A stretch of DNA of 63,789 bases from an uncultured Sphingomonadales bacterium (GCA_903848655.1 CAINGT010000036.1:1-63789), one strand, 5' to 3'; shown: positions 1-8,715, counted from the stretch's first letter. The notes: generated by a model from the letters alone, not told the origin. Translations and numbers: made by a program.

Positions 1-105
1 AATAAGCTCAAACACTTCAGACGAGTCGCAACTCGATATGATAAGCTGCTCGCAAACTTCATGGGATTTGTTAAACTCGCGGCCATTGCGATCTGGCTAC
101 GATAG
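1..105 (+). mobile_element. 3' end of an IS5-family transposase (truncated by window edge)
   Basis: The first frame is open from base 1 to a TAG at 103-105, giving 34 codons. The peptide contains LKHFRRVATRYDKLLANF followed by a hydrophobic tail ending in WLR. This Arg-rich 'RR.ATRYDK' signature followed by a short hydrophobic stretch is the characteristic C-terminus of IS5-family (DDE) transposases. The rest of the element lies outside the window, so whether the insertion sequence is intact cannot be judged. It ends about 20 bases before the nadB stop codon, which faces it. Confidence 0.75.
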
Positions 106-123
106 TTAAATTGTCACCACGAC
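106..123. other. Junction between IS5-family transposase and nadB stop
   Basis: These 18 bases are relatively AT-rich and would have to contain the right terminal inverted repeat of the insertion sequence. The other end is not in the window, so the repeat cannot be matched. NadB appears full length, so the element sits just downstream of it rather than inside it. Confidence 0.35.
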
Positions 124-1707
124 CTAGGGCACCAGCACGGTATCGCGCGCCGCCGGGTGCGTGGCGGGATAGTCCTGATTGAAATGCAAGCCCCGGCTTT
201 CGTGCCGCGCGCGCGCGCTTTTCACGATCAGTTCGGCGGTCTGGAGCAGATTGCGCAATTCGATCAGATCGGCCGTCACGCGGAAATGGCCGTAATATTC
301 ATTCACTTCGTTCTTGAGCAGCTTGATGCGGTGCGCCGCGCGTTCGAGCCGTTTGTTGGTGCGCACGATCCCGACATAGTTCCACATAAAGCGGCGCAAT
401 TCGGTCCAGTTCTGCTTGATAACCACTTCTTCGTCCGAATCGGTCACGCGGCTGTCATCCCAAGCGCGGATCGCGGGCGGGGCGGAAAATTCGTCCCACC
501 GCGCCAGAATGTCGCGCGCCGCGCCATCGCCAAACACAAAGCATTCGAGCAAGCTGTTCGATGCCAGCCGGTTGGCCCCATGCAGTCCGCTTTCCGAACA
601 TTCGCCCACCGCATACAGCCCGGCCAGATCGGTGCGCCCGGCCAGATCGATCAGCACCCCGCCACAGGTATAGTGCTGCGCGGGCACCACCGGAATCGGC
701 TCGCGCGTCATGTCGATGCCAAGCGCGAGCAGGCGTTCATGGATATTGGGGAAATGCGCGCGGACAAAGTCCGGGTCTTTGTGGCTGATATCGAGGTGGA
801 CATAGTCCAGCCCCAGCCGTTTGATTTCGTGATCGATGGCGCGCGCGACAATATCGCGTGGGGCCAGTTCGGCGCGCGGGTCAAACCGGGGCATAAAGCG
901 TTCGCCTGTGGTCGGCAGCCGCAAATGCCCGCCTTCGCCGCGCACCGCTTCGGTAATCAGCAGGTTTTTGACATCGAGATTATAGAGGCACGTCGGGTGG
1001 AACTGCATGAATTCCATATTCGCCACGCGCGCGCCCGCACGCCACGCCATCGCGATGCCATCGCCGGTCGCGCCGCGCGGCGCGGTGCTGAACAGATAAG
1101 TCCGCCCCGCCCCGCCCGTGGCCAGGATGGTGGCGCGCGCGGTGTGGCAGTGGACGCTGCCGGTCTGCGCATCGAGCGCATAGACGCCCCAGACGCGGCG
1201 CGACGTGTCGGTTGCGCCATCGGCGCGGTGGCGTTCGGTAACCAGATCGATCGCCACTTGGTGTGGCAGCAGCGTGATGTTCGGATGCGCGGCGGCGGCC
1301 TTGATCAGTGCGACTTGCACCGCAAAGCCGGTGGCATCATCGACATGGACAATGCGCCGATGCGAATGCCCGCCTTCGCGTGTCAGATGCAAGGCCCCCG
1401 CTTCGGCGTTGAACGGCACCCCCAGCGCGGCGAGCCGGGCAATTGCTTCGGGCGCGTGTTCGACCACCCATTCGACCGTTTCGCGCCGGTTGAGCCCTGC
1501 GCCCGCCACCATTGTATCGCGGATATGGTCCTCGAACGTATCGCCTTCGTCGAGCACTGCGGCGATCCCGCCTTGCGCCCACGCGGTGGACCCGGCGTCG
1601 AGCGCGCCTTTGGCCAGCACCAGCACTTTGGCGCGTTCGGCCAGCACCAGCGCCGCGCTCAACCCGGCAGCGCCCGAACCGATAATCAGGATGTCATGCT
1701 GGCTCAT
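124..1707 (-). CDS. nadB: L-aspartate oxidase NadB
   Basis: NadB is a cytoplasmic FAD enzyme that oxidises L-aspartate to iminoaspartate, the first step of de novo NAD synthesis. The N-terminus carries the dinucleotide-binding motif GSGAAG (residues 10-15), followed by the STAWAQGGIAA block. Later come HSHRRIVHVDDATG, HYTCGGVLID and GLHGANRLASNSLLE, all typical of the NadB/SdhA flavoprotein family. At 527 residues it has normal family length. I chose the ATG at 1707 (MSQHD); a GTG 12 bases upstream is an alternative. The start overlaps the 3' end of the upstream ABC ATPase gene, so the two are probably cotranscribed. NadA and NadC are not in this window. The C-terminus lies about 20 bases from an IS tail but does not look truncated. 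Confidence 0.93.
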   Translation of the reverse strand: MSQHDILIIGSGAAGLSAALVLAERAKVLVLAKGALDAGSTAWAQGGIAAVLDEGDTFEDHIRDTMVAGAGLNRRETVEWVVEHAPEAIARLAALGVPFNAEAGALHLTREGGHSHRRIVHVDDATGFAVQVALIKAAAAHPNITLLPHQVAIDLVTERHRADGATDTSRRVWGVYALDAQTGSVHCHTARATILATGGAGRTYLFSTAPRGATGDGIAMAWRAGARVANMEFMQFHPTCLYNLDVKNLLITEAVRGEGGHLRLPTTGERFMPRFDPRAELAPRDIVARAIDHEIKRLGLDYVHLDISHKDPDFVRAHFPNIHERLLALGIDMTREPIPVVPAQHYTCGGVLIDLAGRTDLAGLYAVGECSESGLHGANRLASNSLLECFVFGDGAARDILARWDEFSAPPAIRAWDDSRVTDSDEEVVIKQNWTELRRFMWNYVGIVRTNKRLERAAHRIKLLKNEVNEYYGHFRVTADLIELRNLLQTAELIVKSARARHESRGLHFNQDYPATHPAARDTVLVP

Positions 1708-2644
1708 GCTGCGCCGCACTTGTCAATTTGACGAACACGTCTTCCAGATCGGCCTCGCGCGTGGTGACATCGACAATGCCCCAGCCCTGATCCTGCACGC
1801 GCGCAAGCACTTGACCGGCATTGACGCGGTCTTTGTCATAAACGATTTCGATCTGCCGCTCGCCAGTCACTGTGCTACGGCCAAAGCAGGCGTGCTGCGG
1901 CGCTTGGTCAACCGTGCGGTCGAGCGTCAGCACCACCACTTTTTCGCGCGCCATGTTGACCAGATCGCGCGTCGGCTGATCGGCGATCACTTTGCCGTGG
2001 TTGATGATCGCGATGCGGTCGCACAGCTCTTCGGCTTCTTCGAGGTAATGCGTGGTCAGCACCACGGTTACCCCCGATTGATTCAGCTGACGCACCAGGT
2101 CCCACAATTGGCGGCGCAGTTCGACATCGACCCCGGCGGTCGGTTCATCGAGCACCAGCACCGGCGGCGCGTGCACCAGCGCCTTGGCGATCAGCAGCCG
2201 CCGCCGCATCCCGCCCGACAGCGATCGCGCATAAGCATGGGCTTTGTCGGCCAGATGCACCGCATCGAGCAAGTCCATCGAGCGGCGGCGCGATTGCGGC
2301 ACGCCGTACAGCCCGGCCTGAATTTCCAGCACTTCAAACGGGGTGAAAAACGGATCGAACACCACTTCTTGCGGCACGATGCCGATTGAGGCTTTGGCAT
2401 TGCGGCGGTCGCGATCAATATCATGACCCCAGATCTCCACCTGACCCGCCGATTTCATCACCAGCCCGGCCAGTGTGTTGATCAGCGTCGATTTGCCCGC
2501 GCCATTGGGGCCGAGCAGCCCGAACACTTGCCCGCGCGGCACATCAAAGCTGATCCCGCCCAGCGCGAGTTTGCCCTCGCCCGCGCCCGCCGGGGCATAG
2601 CGTTTGACCAGATCGCGAATGCGGATCGCAGGGGTGTCGTTCAT
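1694..2644 (-). CDS. ABC transporter ATP-binding protein (ABC-2/DrrA type)
   Basis: This is a 316-residue ATPase subunit of an ABC transporter. Walker A is GPNGAGKS (residues 45-52), the signature is LSGGMRRRL (142-150) and Walker B is VLVLDEPT (162-169), followed by the H-loop in TTHYLEEAEELCDR. A C-terminal extension of about 70 residues (..IEIVYDKDRV..) is typical of exporter ATPases of the ABC-2/DrrA/Nod class. The start MNDTPAIR at 2644 is preferred; the frame is open further upstream, but that part overlaps the divergent zinc-finger gene's region and looks non-coding. No permease is adjacent: the downstream gene is nadB, overlapping by 14 bases. The transported substrate cannot be inferred. 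Confidence 0.88.
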   Translation of the reverse strand: MNDTPAIRIRDLVKRYAPAGAGEGKLALGGISFDVPRGQVFGLLGPNGAGKSTLINTLAGLVMKSAGQVEIWGHDIDRDRRNAKASIGIVPQEVVFDPFFTPFEVLEIQAGLYGVPQSRRRSMDLLDAVHLADKAHAYARSLSGGMRRRLLIAKALVHAPPVLVLDEPTAGVDVELRRQLWDLVRQLNQSGVTVVLTTHYLEEAEELCDRIAIINHGKVIADQPTRDLVNMAREKVVVLTLDRTVDQAPQHACFGRSTVTGERQIEIVYDKDRVNAGQVLARVQDQGWGIVDVTTREADLEDVFVKLTSAAQHEPA

Positions 2645-2747
2645 GGCCTGTTTCCCTGCCCCGTCGCGCGGCTGGCGTAAAGGGCGTAAATTGGCGCGGT
2701 TTGCAGTCTTGTCGCCATGCCAGCGGTTTGCTACCCGCTTGCGCGTC

Positions 2748-2957
2748 ATGACCACTGCACGCGAAACCAGCCGTACGACTTCTGCCCGCGTCTGTTGCGA
2801 CGGGGCCAACGGCATCCGCACGACCGGCGGCTTTGCCCCTGCGGCGCTGGGCCATCCGCGCGTCTGGCTGGAAATTGATGCGCGCGGCTATGCCGATTGC
2901 GGCTATTGCGATCACCGCTTTGTGCTGGCGGGCGGGCCTGCCGATACCGCCGACTGA
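2748..2957 (+). CDS. Small zinc-finger protein (zf-CHCC, NDUFS6-like)
   Basis: This 69-residue protein contains an HPRVWLEI segment followed by CGYCDHRF. It matches the short CHCC zinc-finger family (H..C..C) related to the NDUFS6 accessory subunit of respiratory complex I and widespread in alphaproteobacteria. Likely zinc ligands are the His of HPRV and the two cysteines of CGYC, with an additional upstream CC pair. I chose the ATG at 2748 (MTTARE); the frame is open upstream, but that part is antisense to the ABC gene. It is divergent from the ABC/nadB pair and precedes tldD by 63 bases. A role linked to complex I is known for relatives; here it is inference. Confidence 0.75.
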   Translation: MTTARETSRTTSARVCCDGANGIRTTGGFAPAALGHPRVWLEIDARGYADCGYCDHRFVLAGGPADTAD

Positions 2958-3020
2958 AGCGCTCGCCGAAATCGCTTTGGGGCAGTAGCAAGCGCGCGAT
3001 TGTGCGCCTATACCGCCACT

Positions 3021-4463
3021 ATGACCACACCCCCCGATCCGCGCTCGCTGCTCTACCGCCCCGGCCTCTTGACCCCCGATGACGCGCGCCGCCTGACCGC
3101 TGCCGCGCTGGGGCAATGCGATGATGGCGAATTGTATCTGCAATTCATCGCCAGCGAAGCCTTTGGCTTTGACGATGGCCGGTTGAAAACCGCCGACTAT
3201 TCGCGCGATGCCGGGTTCGGGTTGCGCGGGGTATCGGGCGAAATGACCGGGTTTGCCCACGCCAACGAGATTTCTGCCGCCGCGATTGGCCGCGCCGGGC
3301 AAACGCTGCAATTGCTCGATCCCGCAAAAGCCAGCCCCGCGCCACCGCCGCGCGCGAACAACCGGTATTTGTATACCGATGCCTCGCCGCTCGATGCGGT
3401 ACCGTTTGCCGACAAAGTGCGGTTGCTGGAAATGATCGACAGCGCGGCGCGCGCGCGCGATCCGCGTGTGGCGCAAGTCTCGGCATCGCTGGCGGCAAGC
3501 TGGTCGGTGATCGAAATCGTGCGCGCCGATGGCTTTGTCGCGCACGATATCCGCCCGCTCGTGCGGCTGAATGTCAGCATCGTGGTCGAACGCGACGGAC
3601 GGCGCGAAACCGGCACATTCGGGCTGGGCGGACGGCGCCTGTATGATGACTTGTTCGATCCCGCCACGTGGAACCGCGCCATCGACAGCGCGCTGGCGCA
3701 AGCGCTGGTCAATCTTGAGGCCGTCGCCGCCCCGGCGGGCGAAATGACCGTGCTGGTCGGCCCCGGCTGGCCCGGCGTGTTGCTGCACGAAGCGGTCGGC
3801 CACGGGCTTGAAGGCGATTTCAACCGCAAGCGCACGAGCGCGTTTTCGGGCCGGATTGGCGAACGCGTGGCCGCACCGGGGGTCACCGTGGTCGATGACG
3901 GCACTTTGGCCAGCGACCACGGCGGCGGGCGGCGCGGATCGCTGTCAATCGACGATGAAGGCACGCCAACGCAGGAAAACGTGCTGATCGAAGACGGCAT
4001 TCTCAAAGGCTACATGCAAGACCGGCTCAACGCCCGGCTGATGGGCGTTGCCCCCACCGGCAATGGCCGTCGCGAAAGCTATGCCCATGCGCCGATGCCG
4101 CGCATGACCAACACGTTCATGCGCTCTGGCACCGATGATCCGGCGGAATTGCTGAGCCGCGTCAAAAACGGGATTTTCGCGACGTCGTTCGGCGGCGGGC
4201 AAGTCGATATTACCAGTGGCAAATTCGTGTTTACATGTACCGAGGCGTGGCGCGTCGAAAACGGGCGGCTGGGCGCGCCGATCAAAGGGGCGACGCTGAT
4301 CGGCGATGGCCCGACCGCGCTGACCCGCATCGGCGGGATCGGCAACGACCTTGCGCTCGATGAAGGCATCGGCATTTGCGGCAAAGGCGGCCAAAGCGTG
4401 CCTGCCGGGGTCGGCCAGCCATCGCTGCTGCTCGAAGGGTTGACGGTGGGCGGAACCGGGTGA
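3021..4463 (+). CDS. tldD: Metalloprotease TldD
   Basis: TldD forms a heterodimeric zinc metalloprotease with TldE/PmbA that degrades or matures peptides. The protein is 480 residues, normal for TldD. The HEAVGH zinc motif lies at residues 256-261, with Glu257 as the expected catalytic base, and is followed by GLEGDFNRKRTSAF, strongly conserved in TldD. C-terminal conserved blocks include IKGATLIGDGP and GKGGQSVPAGVGQPSLLLEGLTVGG. I chose the ATG at 3021 (MTTPPDP). The TldE partner is not in this window. The gene follows the zinc-finger gene and precedes a small secreted protein, all on the plus strand. Confidence 0.93.
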   Translation: MTTPPDPRSLLYRPGLLTPDDARRLTAAALGQCDDGELYLQFIASEAFGFDDGRLKTADYSRDAGFGLRGVSGEMTGFAHANEISAAAIGRAGQTLQLLDPAKASPAPPPRANNRYLYTDASPLDAVPFADKVRLLEMIDSAARARDPRVAQVSASLAASWSVIEIVRADGFVAHDIRPLVRLNVSIVVERDGRRETGTFGLGGRRLYDDLFDPATWNRAIDSALAQALVNLEAVAAPAGEMTVLVGPGWPGVLLHEAVGHGLEGDFNRKRTSAFSGRIGERVAAPGVTVVDDGTLASDHGGGRRGSLSIDDEGTPTQENVLIEDGILKGYMQDRLNARLMGVAPTGNGRRESYAHAPMPRMTNTFMRSGTDDPAELLSRVKNGIFATSFGGGQVDITSGKFVFTCTEAWRVENGRLGAPIKGATLIGDGPTALTRIGGIGNDLALDEGIGICGKGGQSVPAGVGQPSLLLEGLTVGGTG

Positions 4464-4550
4464 TCCGATTGCCGCGCGCGCCAGTCAGGCATGGTTAAGC
4501 GATGGGTGCTTACGAACAGCGCAGCTTTTCCATCACAAGGGATTGGTCTT

Positions 4551-4973
4551 ATGCCTCGCAATGGACTCAAACTGTTCGCACTGGGCGCAGCGCTGGCGAT
4601 GCTGGCCGGAACGACCAGTGCCAATGCCCGCCCGAAACTGACCGGCGAACAGGAACTCGCTGATATGCTCAAGGACCGGGTGGCGGGAAAACCGGTTGAT
4701 TGCATCAATCTGTCGACCGTCAGCAGCTCGGTCATCATCGACAAGACCGCCATCGTCTATCAATCGGGCAGCACGTATTATGTGCAGCGCCCCCGCAGCG
4801 GTGCCGAAACGCTTGATCGCGATGACGTGCTGGTTACCCGCCTGACCAGTTCGCAACTGTGCAGCATCGATACGGTGCAATTGCACGACCGCTCTGGTGG
4901 GCTGTGGCGCGGCTTTGTCGGACTCGACAAATTCGTCCCCTACACTCGCCCGCCCAAAGACAAACCCGCCTGA
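4551..4973 (+). CDS. Small secreted protein of unknown function
   Basis: This predicted 140-residue protein starts with a clear signal peptide: a basic MPRNGLK start, a hydrophobic core of Ala and Leu (LFALGAALAMLAG) and a probable AxA-type cleavage after SANA. The mature part is about 115 residues with two cysteines (in VDCINL and QLCSID) that could form one disulfide. It contains YQSGSTYYVQRPRSGAE. I do not recognise a domain; it resembles small periplasmic proteins seen in sphingomonads. I chose the start at 4551 because it places the signal peptide at the N-terminus. It lies 87 bases downstream of tldD and may be co-transcribed. Confidence 0.7.
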   Translation: MPRNGLKLFALGAALAMLAGTTSANARPKLTGEQELADMLKDRVAGKPVDCINLSTVSSSVIIDKTAIVYQSGSTYYVQRPRSGAETLDRDDVLVTRLTSSQLCSIDTVQLHDRSGGLWRGFVGLDKFVPYTRPPKDKPA

Positions 4974-5043
4974 AACATCACGCTGGCGTGGATTTGGTCA
5001 TCGGCGCAAGATCGCCTGAAAGCGCTCGTGCCATGTGCGTCAT

Positions 5044-5150
5044 TATAGCGGAATGCGATTAGATTGAATCGCATTCCGCTATAGAGTCTTTGTTTTCGCA
5101 TGATTTATTGCGAGCCGCAGTCCACCGAAGGTAAATACCGGTTCCCCCTT
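5044..5150 (+). repeat. Interspersed palindromic repeat, copy 1
   Basis: The unit starts with a perfect 17-bp stem (5044-5060 paired with 5067-5083) around a 6-base AGATTG loop. A conserved tail follows, reading GTCTTTGTTTTCGCATGAT and ending with ACCGGTTCCCCCTT. Between TTATTGC and ACCGG it carries a 20-odd-base module (GAGCCGCAGTCCACCGAAGG) that is shared with the copy at 21.8 kb and absent from the copy at 6.2 kb. It lies in the gap between the secreted-protein gene and the AIM24-like gene. Similar elements are widespread in alphaproteobacterial genomes. Confidence 0.85.
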
Positions 5151-5249
5151 GTTCGCAGCACGCTTCAATTGCGCTATTATCGAGGTCAGTCAGTATGCCG
5201 CGATTCGACCCGATCACAGCAGGCTTTCGGTGCGTTGAAAGGTGACGCG

Positions 5250-6014
5250 ATGAAGTACGAGATTTCCGGTACGGTCATGCAGACCGTATCGATCGACCTT
5301 GCACCGGGTGAGACGATCTACAGCCAGACGTCGAGCATGGCGTGGATGTCGGATGCGATCCGGATGGATACGCACACCGGTGGCGGGCTGATGGCCGGAC
5401 TGAAACGCGCCTTTGCCGGGGGCGGGTTGTTCGTAACCGAATTTACCGCCGACCGGGCGGGCCATGTGGCGTTTGCACCGCGCTTTCCCGGGCAGATCGT
5501 GCCCGTCACGCTGCGCGCGGGGGAAACACTGGTTTGCCGCAAAGAAACGTTCTTGTGCGCGGAAAAGTCGGTTTCGCTCGACATCTTCTTCCAGCAGCGG
5601 CTTGGTGCCGGGTTCTTTGCCGGTGAGGGCTTCATCCTGCAAAAAGTAACCGGACCGGGCACGGTGTTCCTCGATTTGTCGGGAGAAGTCGTGGACAAGA
5701 CGCTGGCAGCGGGCGAGCGGCTGCTGGTCCATGCCGGTCACATCGGGATGCAGGATCCGTCGGTGTCGATCAACATCCAGATGCTGCGAGGCTTTCGCAA
5801 TATCCTGTTCGGCGGCGAAGGGCTGTTCCTCGCGACTCTGACCGGGCCGGGGCGGGTGTGGTTGCAATCCATGCCGATCATGAATCTGGCCGAGGAAGTG
5901 GCCCGCTATATGCCCGGCGGTCAGGGTGAGCGCGGCGGGGGTCAGATCTTGCGGACCGGCGCAGAGGTGGCAGTTGTCGGCGGCATCCTGGGCAGCCTGT
6001 TCGGAGAATCATAG
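5250..6014 (+). CDS. AIM24/TIGR00266 family protein
   Basis: The 254-residue product is rich in beta strands with recurring patterns ([33 protein letters not shown]) and glycine-rich turns. It belongs to the AIM24/TIGR00266 family, named after a mitochondrial inner-membrane organising protein; the bacterial function is unknown. The motif [23 protein letters not shown] is family-typical. The C-terminus ends in a short Gly-rich hydrophobic stretch ([13 protein letters not shown]) that could contact membrane. I chose the ATG at 5250 because it has an AAAGGTGA ribosome-binding site, whereas the upstream part of the frame lies inside the repeat. It stands alone between two repeat copies. Confidence 0.85.
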   Translation: MKYEISGTVMQTVSIDLAPGETIYSQTSSMAWMSDAIRMDTHTGGGLMAGLKRAFAGGGLFVTEFTADRAGHVAFAPRFPGQIVPVTLRAGETLVCRKETFLCAEKSVSLDIFFQQRLGAGFFAGEGFILQKVTGPGTVFLDLSGEVVDKTLAAGERLLVHAGHIGMQDPSVSINIQMLRGFRNILFGGEGLFLATLTGPGRVWLQSMPIMNLAEEVARYMPGGQGERGGGQILRTGAEVAVVGGILGSLFGES

Positions 6015-6159
6015 GCGCGGATGACGGGTGCAAAGGTTATGGTGACGCTGCGCAAAAAACAAAACATGCACATACATAGCAGCAGTACCGAAATCACTCC
6101 GTCCGCCCCCTTTGGAAGACGACCGTCAAGCCCGGGCCTTGCCCCAAAAGGATTTGGCA

Positions 6160-6260
6160 AGAGCGCAATGCGATTAGATTGAATCGCATCACGCTCTAGA
6201 GTCTTTGTTTTCGCGTGATGTATTGCAAAAAACCGGTTCCCACTTTTTTGCATCACGCGC
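6160..6260 (+). repeat. Interspersed palindromic repeat, copy 2 (short form)
   Basis: Same family and orientation as the copy at 5.05 kb. The 16-bp arms (6160-6175 and 6182-6197) flank the same AGATTG loop, with two mismatches. They are followed by GTCTTTGTTTTCGCGTGATG, then directly by TATTGCAAAAAACCGGTTCC and CACTTTTTTGCATCACGCGC. It lacks the 20-odd-base internal module present in the other two copies. It lies between the convergent ends of the AIM24-like gene and the LysR gene, where the stem could also act as a transcription barrier. The rest of this gap (6015-6159) shows no gene. Confidence 0.85.
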
Positions 6261-6265
6261 TAACG

Positions 6266-7291
6266 CTACCCTCCCGGCGACATGCGTTGCGCGTCGGGGG
6301 CGGTGGTGGCGGGGGCGAATTGGCGGATGATCCATTCGCGCAGGCGGTAGATGGTGGGGTCGGACAAGTCTTCGGCGTGAGTTTTGAGGTAATAGCCATA
6401 GCCGTCGGCGCTGATCGCGGCATAAGGCATGACCAGATTGCCGGCGGCGATTTCATCGGCGAACATGTCGATATCGGCCAGCACCACGCCGGTTGCGGCC
6501 ATCGCATAGCGCACGGCGGAAAACGCCGTGTCGAACGCCAGCCCGCCGCTGGTGTCGAGCGCGATGCGTTGCTGATCGGCATAGGTGCTCCACAACAAGC
6601 CGCGCGGTTCGTTGTCGAGCTTGACATGGAGCAGTTCGGCGCTTGCCAGAAAGCCTTCGAGGCTTTTGCCCGGATGCGCCGCCAGCGTCGCGGGGGAACA
6701 CAGCGGCGCAACGCGCACCATCCACAGCAAGTCGGTCACGCGGTCATCGACATTGGGGCGATCGAAAACGATGGCCATATCGACATTGCCTTGCGGCGTG
6801 CCGGTTACGTTCGAGGTAGTGACATCGATGCGGATTTCCGGGTGCAACTGGCGAAACCCGTGGAGCAGCGGCAGCGCGGTCTGATAGAGCAGCGACGGCG
6901 GAATGTGCAGCCGCAACGGGCGGCTTTCGCTGTCGCGGTTGCGCACGGTGTTGAGCGTTTCTTCCAGCCGGTCAAGGCATTTGGCCACCACCGGCAGCAG
7001 CACTTCGCCCGCCGGGGTCAGCCGCAGCCCGCTGGCTGACCGGTCAAACAGCGGCTTGCCCAGCAAGTCTTCAAGGCTGGAAACATGGCGGCTCATCGCC
7101 GATTGCGACACCGTCAGCGCTTGCGCCCCGGCGGTAAAGCTCAGGTGCCGACCCACCGCCTCGAACGCGCGCAAGGCATTGAGCGGCAGCCAGCGGCGGT
7201 TGATGAGCGGGTTGGTCGCGATGGCCTTATCCCCCTTGCGGCCGAGCGGACAATGCGCTGGCTTTGCGTCAATGATGTGCGTCAATAGCAT
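6266..7291 (-). CDS. LysR-family transcriptional regulator
   Basis: A GcvA-like LysR regulator. The winged helix-turn-helix is at about residues 36-90 (LNALRAFEAVGRHLSFTAGA, then SQSAMSRHVSSLEDLLGKPL), followed by a periplasmic-binding-protein-like effector domain. The start is uncertain: an ATG at 7291 gives 341 residues, about 30 longer than usual at the N-terminus, and neither this ATG nor one at 7360 has a convincing ribosome-binding site. The gene is divergent from the Rieske oxygenase operon, the classic arrangement for a LysR activator of its neighbour, so it most likely controls the amine-catabolism operon in response to a pathway substrate. Confidence 0.9.
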   Translation of the reverse strand: MLLTHIIDAKPAHCPLGRKGDKAIATNPLINRRWLPLNALRAFEAVGRHLSFTAGAQALTVSQSAMSRHVSSLEDLLGKPLFDRSASGLRLTPAGEVLLPVVAKCLDRLEETLNTVRNRDSESRPLRLHIPPSLLYQTALPLLHGFRQLHPEIRIDVTTSNVTGTPQGNVDMAIVFDRPNVDDRVTDLLWMVRVAPLCSPATLAAHPGKSLEGFLASAELLHVKLDNEPRGLLWSTYADQQRIALDTSGGLAFDTAFSAVRYAMAATGVVLADIDMFADEIAAGNLVMPYAAISADGYGYYLKTHAEDLSDPTIYRLREWIIRQFAPATTAPDAQRMSPGG

Positions 7292-7485
7292 GGCAGAACC
7301 GCAAATGCGTGTACCTGTCGATCCCTTTGACACGAAAAAAAGCGAATGTGGCCATGACATAATGGGATTCGCAGCGGGCGATGCCGCCTGCCATCAGGCG
7401 ATGATCGGCAGTGCGATCCGGGTCTGGCCCTTGCCAGCGCCAAGCCCGAATCGCACCGGCCATTCGGAACGAGGGAATTCAACTG
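7292..7485. promoter_or_regulatory. Divergent LysR / Rieske-operon control region
   Basis: About 190 bases separate the two divergent genes. An imperfect dyad, GCGAAT (7342-7347) and ATTCGC (7367-7372), spans a CATAAT sequence (7358-7363) that could be a -10 element for the operon. No matching -35 is seen at normal spacing, as is common for activator-dependent promoters. The GAGGGA at 7471-7476 is the ribosome-binding site for the GTG start at 7486. Operator assignment is inference. Confidence 0.3.
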
Positions 7486-8715
7486 GTGGATCTTGCCCAG
7501 ATCAGCGCGGCGCTTGACAGCCGCCGCCCCGGCTACAGCCTGCCGCAAGCGCTCTATAACGATCCGGCGATGTTCGACTTTGACTTGCGGGCGATGTTCG
7601 CGCGGTCGTGGTTGATGGCCGGATTTACGTGCGAAGTGCCCGATGCGGGCAATTACACAGCGATCAAGATCGGGCCTTGGCCAGTGTTGATCGTGCGCGG
7701 GCGCGACGGGGTGATCCGCGCATTCCACAATTCGTGCCGCCATCGCGGCGCGGTCTTGTGCAAAGAAGGTCTGGGCAAGACCCCGCTGATCGTCTGTCCG
7801 TACCACAAATGGACGTATTCGCTCGACGGTGCCTTGCGCAATGCTTCGCGAATGCCCGATGATTTTGACACCAGCGACCATGGCCTGATCCCGGTGCGGA
7901 TCGAAGTGATGGCCGGGGTGATCTATATCTGCCTGTCGGACAATCCGCCGCCGTTCGATACCTTTCGCGCCGAATTCGAACCGCTGATCGCGCCGCACGA
8001 TCTGGAAAACGCCAAAGTCGCACGCGTCGAAACGCTGGTTGAACGCGCAAACTGGAAATTGGTGCTCGAAAACGGGCGCGAATGCTATCACTGTCAGGCT
8101 TCGCACCCCGAACTCGCGCGCTCATTCCCGGTCGGTTCGACCGCCTATTTCGACTATGGCGGGGCGGAATTTGCCGCGCAATTCGATGCGCGCATGGCCG
8201 CCGCCGGATTGCCGTGCGGCCCGGTGGGCGAAGACTGGTGGCAGGCGATCCGCTTTCCGCTCAACCCCGGCATGAAGTCGATGACGATGGACGGCACCCC
8301 GGCGTGCAAAAAGCGGATGGTTGAACCCGGTGATGGCGATATCGGCTCGTTGCGCTGGGCGCTCGAACCCAACAGCTTTGCCCATGCGACGGGCGAACAA
8401 CTGTTCTTTTTCAGCGCAATGCCGACCGGGCCGCGCGAAACGCTGGTGACCGCCAAGTGGCTGGTGCACAAAGACGCGGTCGATGGCGTGGACTATGATG
8501 GTGAGGCGATTGCCGAACCGTGGCACACCACCAATCTGCAAGACCGCGATCTGGCCGAAAACAACCAGGACGGAGTCGATAGCCCCGGCTATACCCCCGG
8601 CCCTTATTCGCCTGAGGCCGAAGTCCTGGTGCTGCGCTTTGTCGATTGGTATTGCGCGCGCGCGGCAGACTATATTGCCGAGCAACAGGCAAAGGCGCTG
8701 GTCGATGCCGCATGA
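7486..8715 (+). CDS. Rieske non-haem iron oxygenase, alpha subunit (quaternary-amine demethylase type)
   Basis: An aromatic-ring-hydroxylase-type oxygenase, 409 residues. The Rieske [2Fe-2S] motif is C84-x-H86 ... C104-x2-H107. The mononuclear iron site is ENGRECYHCQASH, with His202 and His207 as expected ligands. The ECYHC form is typical of enzymes acting on betaines and other N-methyl groups (GbcA, stachydrine demethylase) rather than aromatics. The start is a GTG at 7486 preceded by GAGGGA nine bases upstream; there is no better ATG. It is the first gene of an operon with a PLP enzyme, opine-oxidase-like flavoproteins and sarcosine oxidase, so N-demethylation is the likely reaction. No dedicated ferredoxin reductase (GbcB-like) is adjacent. 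The exact substrate is unknown. Confidence 0.88.
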   Translation: MDLAQISAALDSRRPGYSLPQALYNDPAMFDFDLRAMFARSWLMAGFTCEVPDAGNYTAIKIGPWPVLIVRGRDGVIRAFHNSCRHRGAVLCKEGLGKTPLIVCPYHKWTYSLDGALRNASRMPDDFDTSDHGLIPVRIEVMAGVIYICLSDNPPPFDTFRAEFEPLIAPHDLENAKVARVETLVERANWKLVLENGRECYHCQASHPELARSFPVGSTAYFDYGGAEFAAQFDARMAAAGLPCGPVGEDWWQAIRFPLNPGMKSMTMDGTPACKKRMVEPGDGDIGSLRWALEPNSFAHATGEQLFFFSAMPTGPRETLVTAKWLVHKDAVDGVDYDGEAIAEPWHTTNLQDRDLAENNQDGVDSPGYTPGPYSPEAEVLVLRFVDWYCARAADYIAEQQAKALVDAA

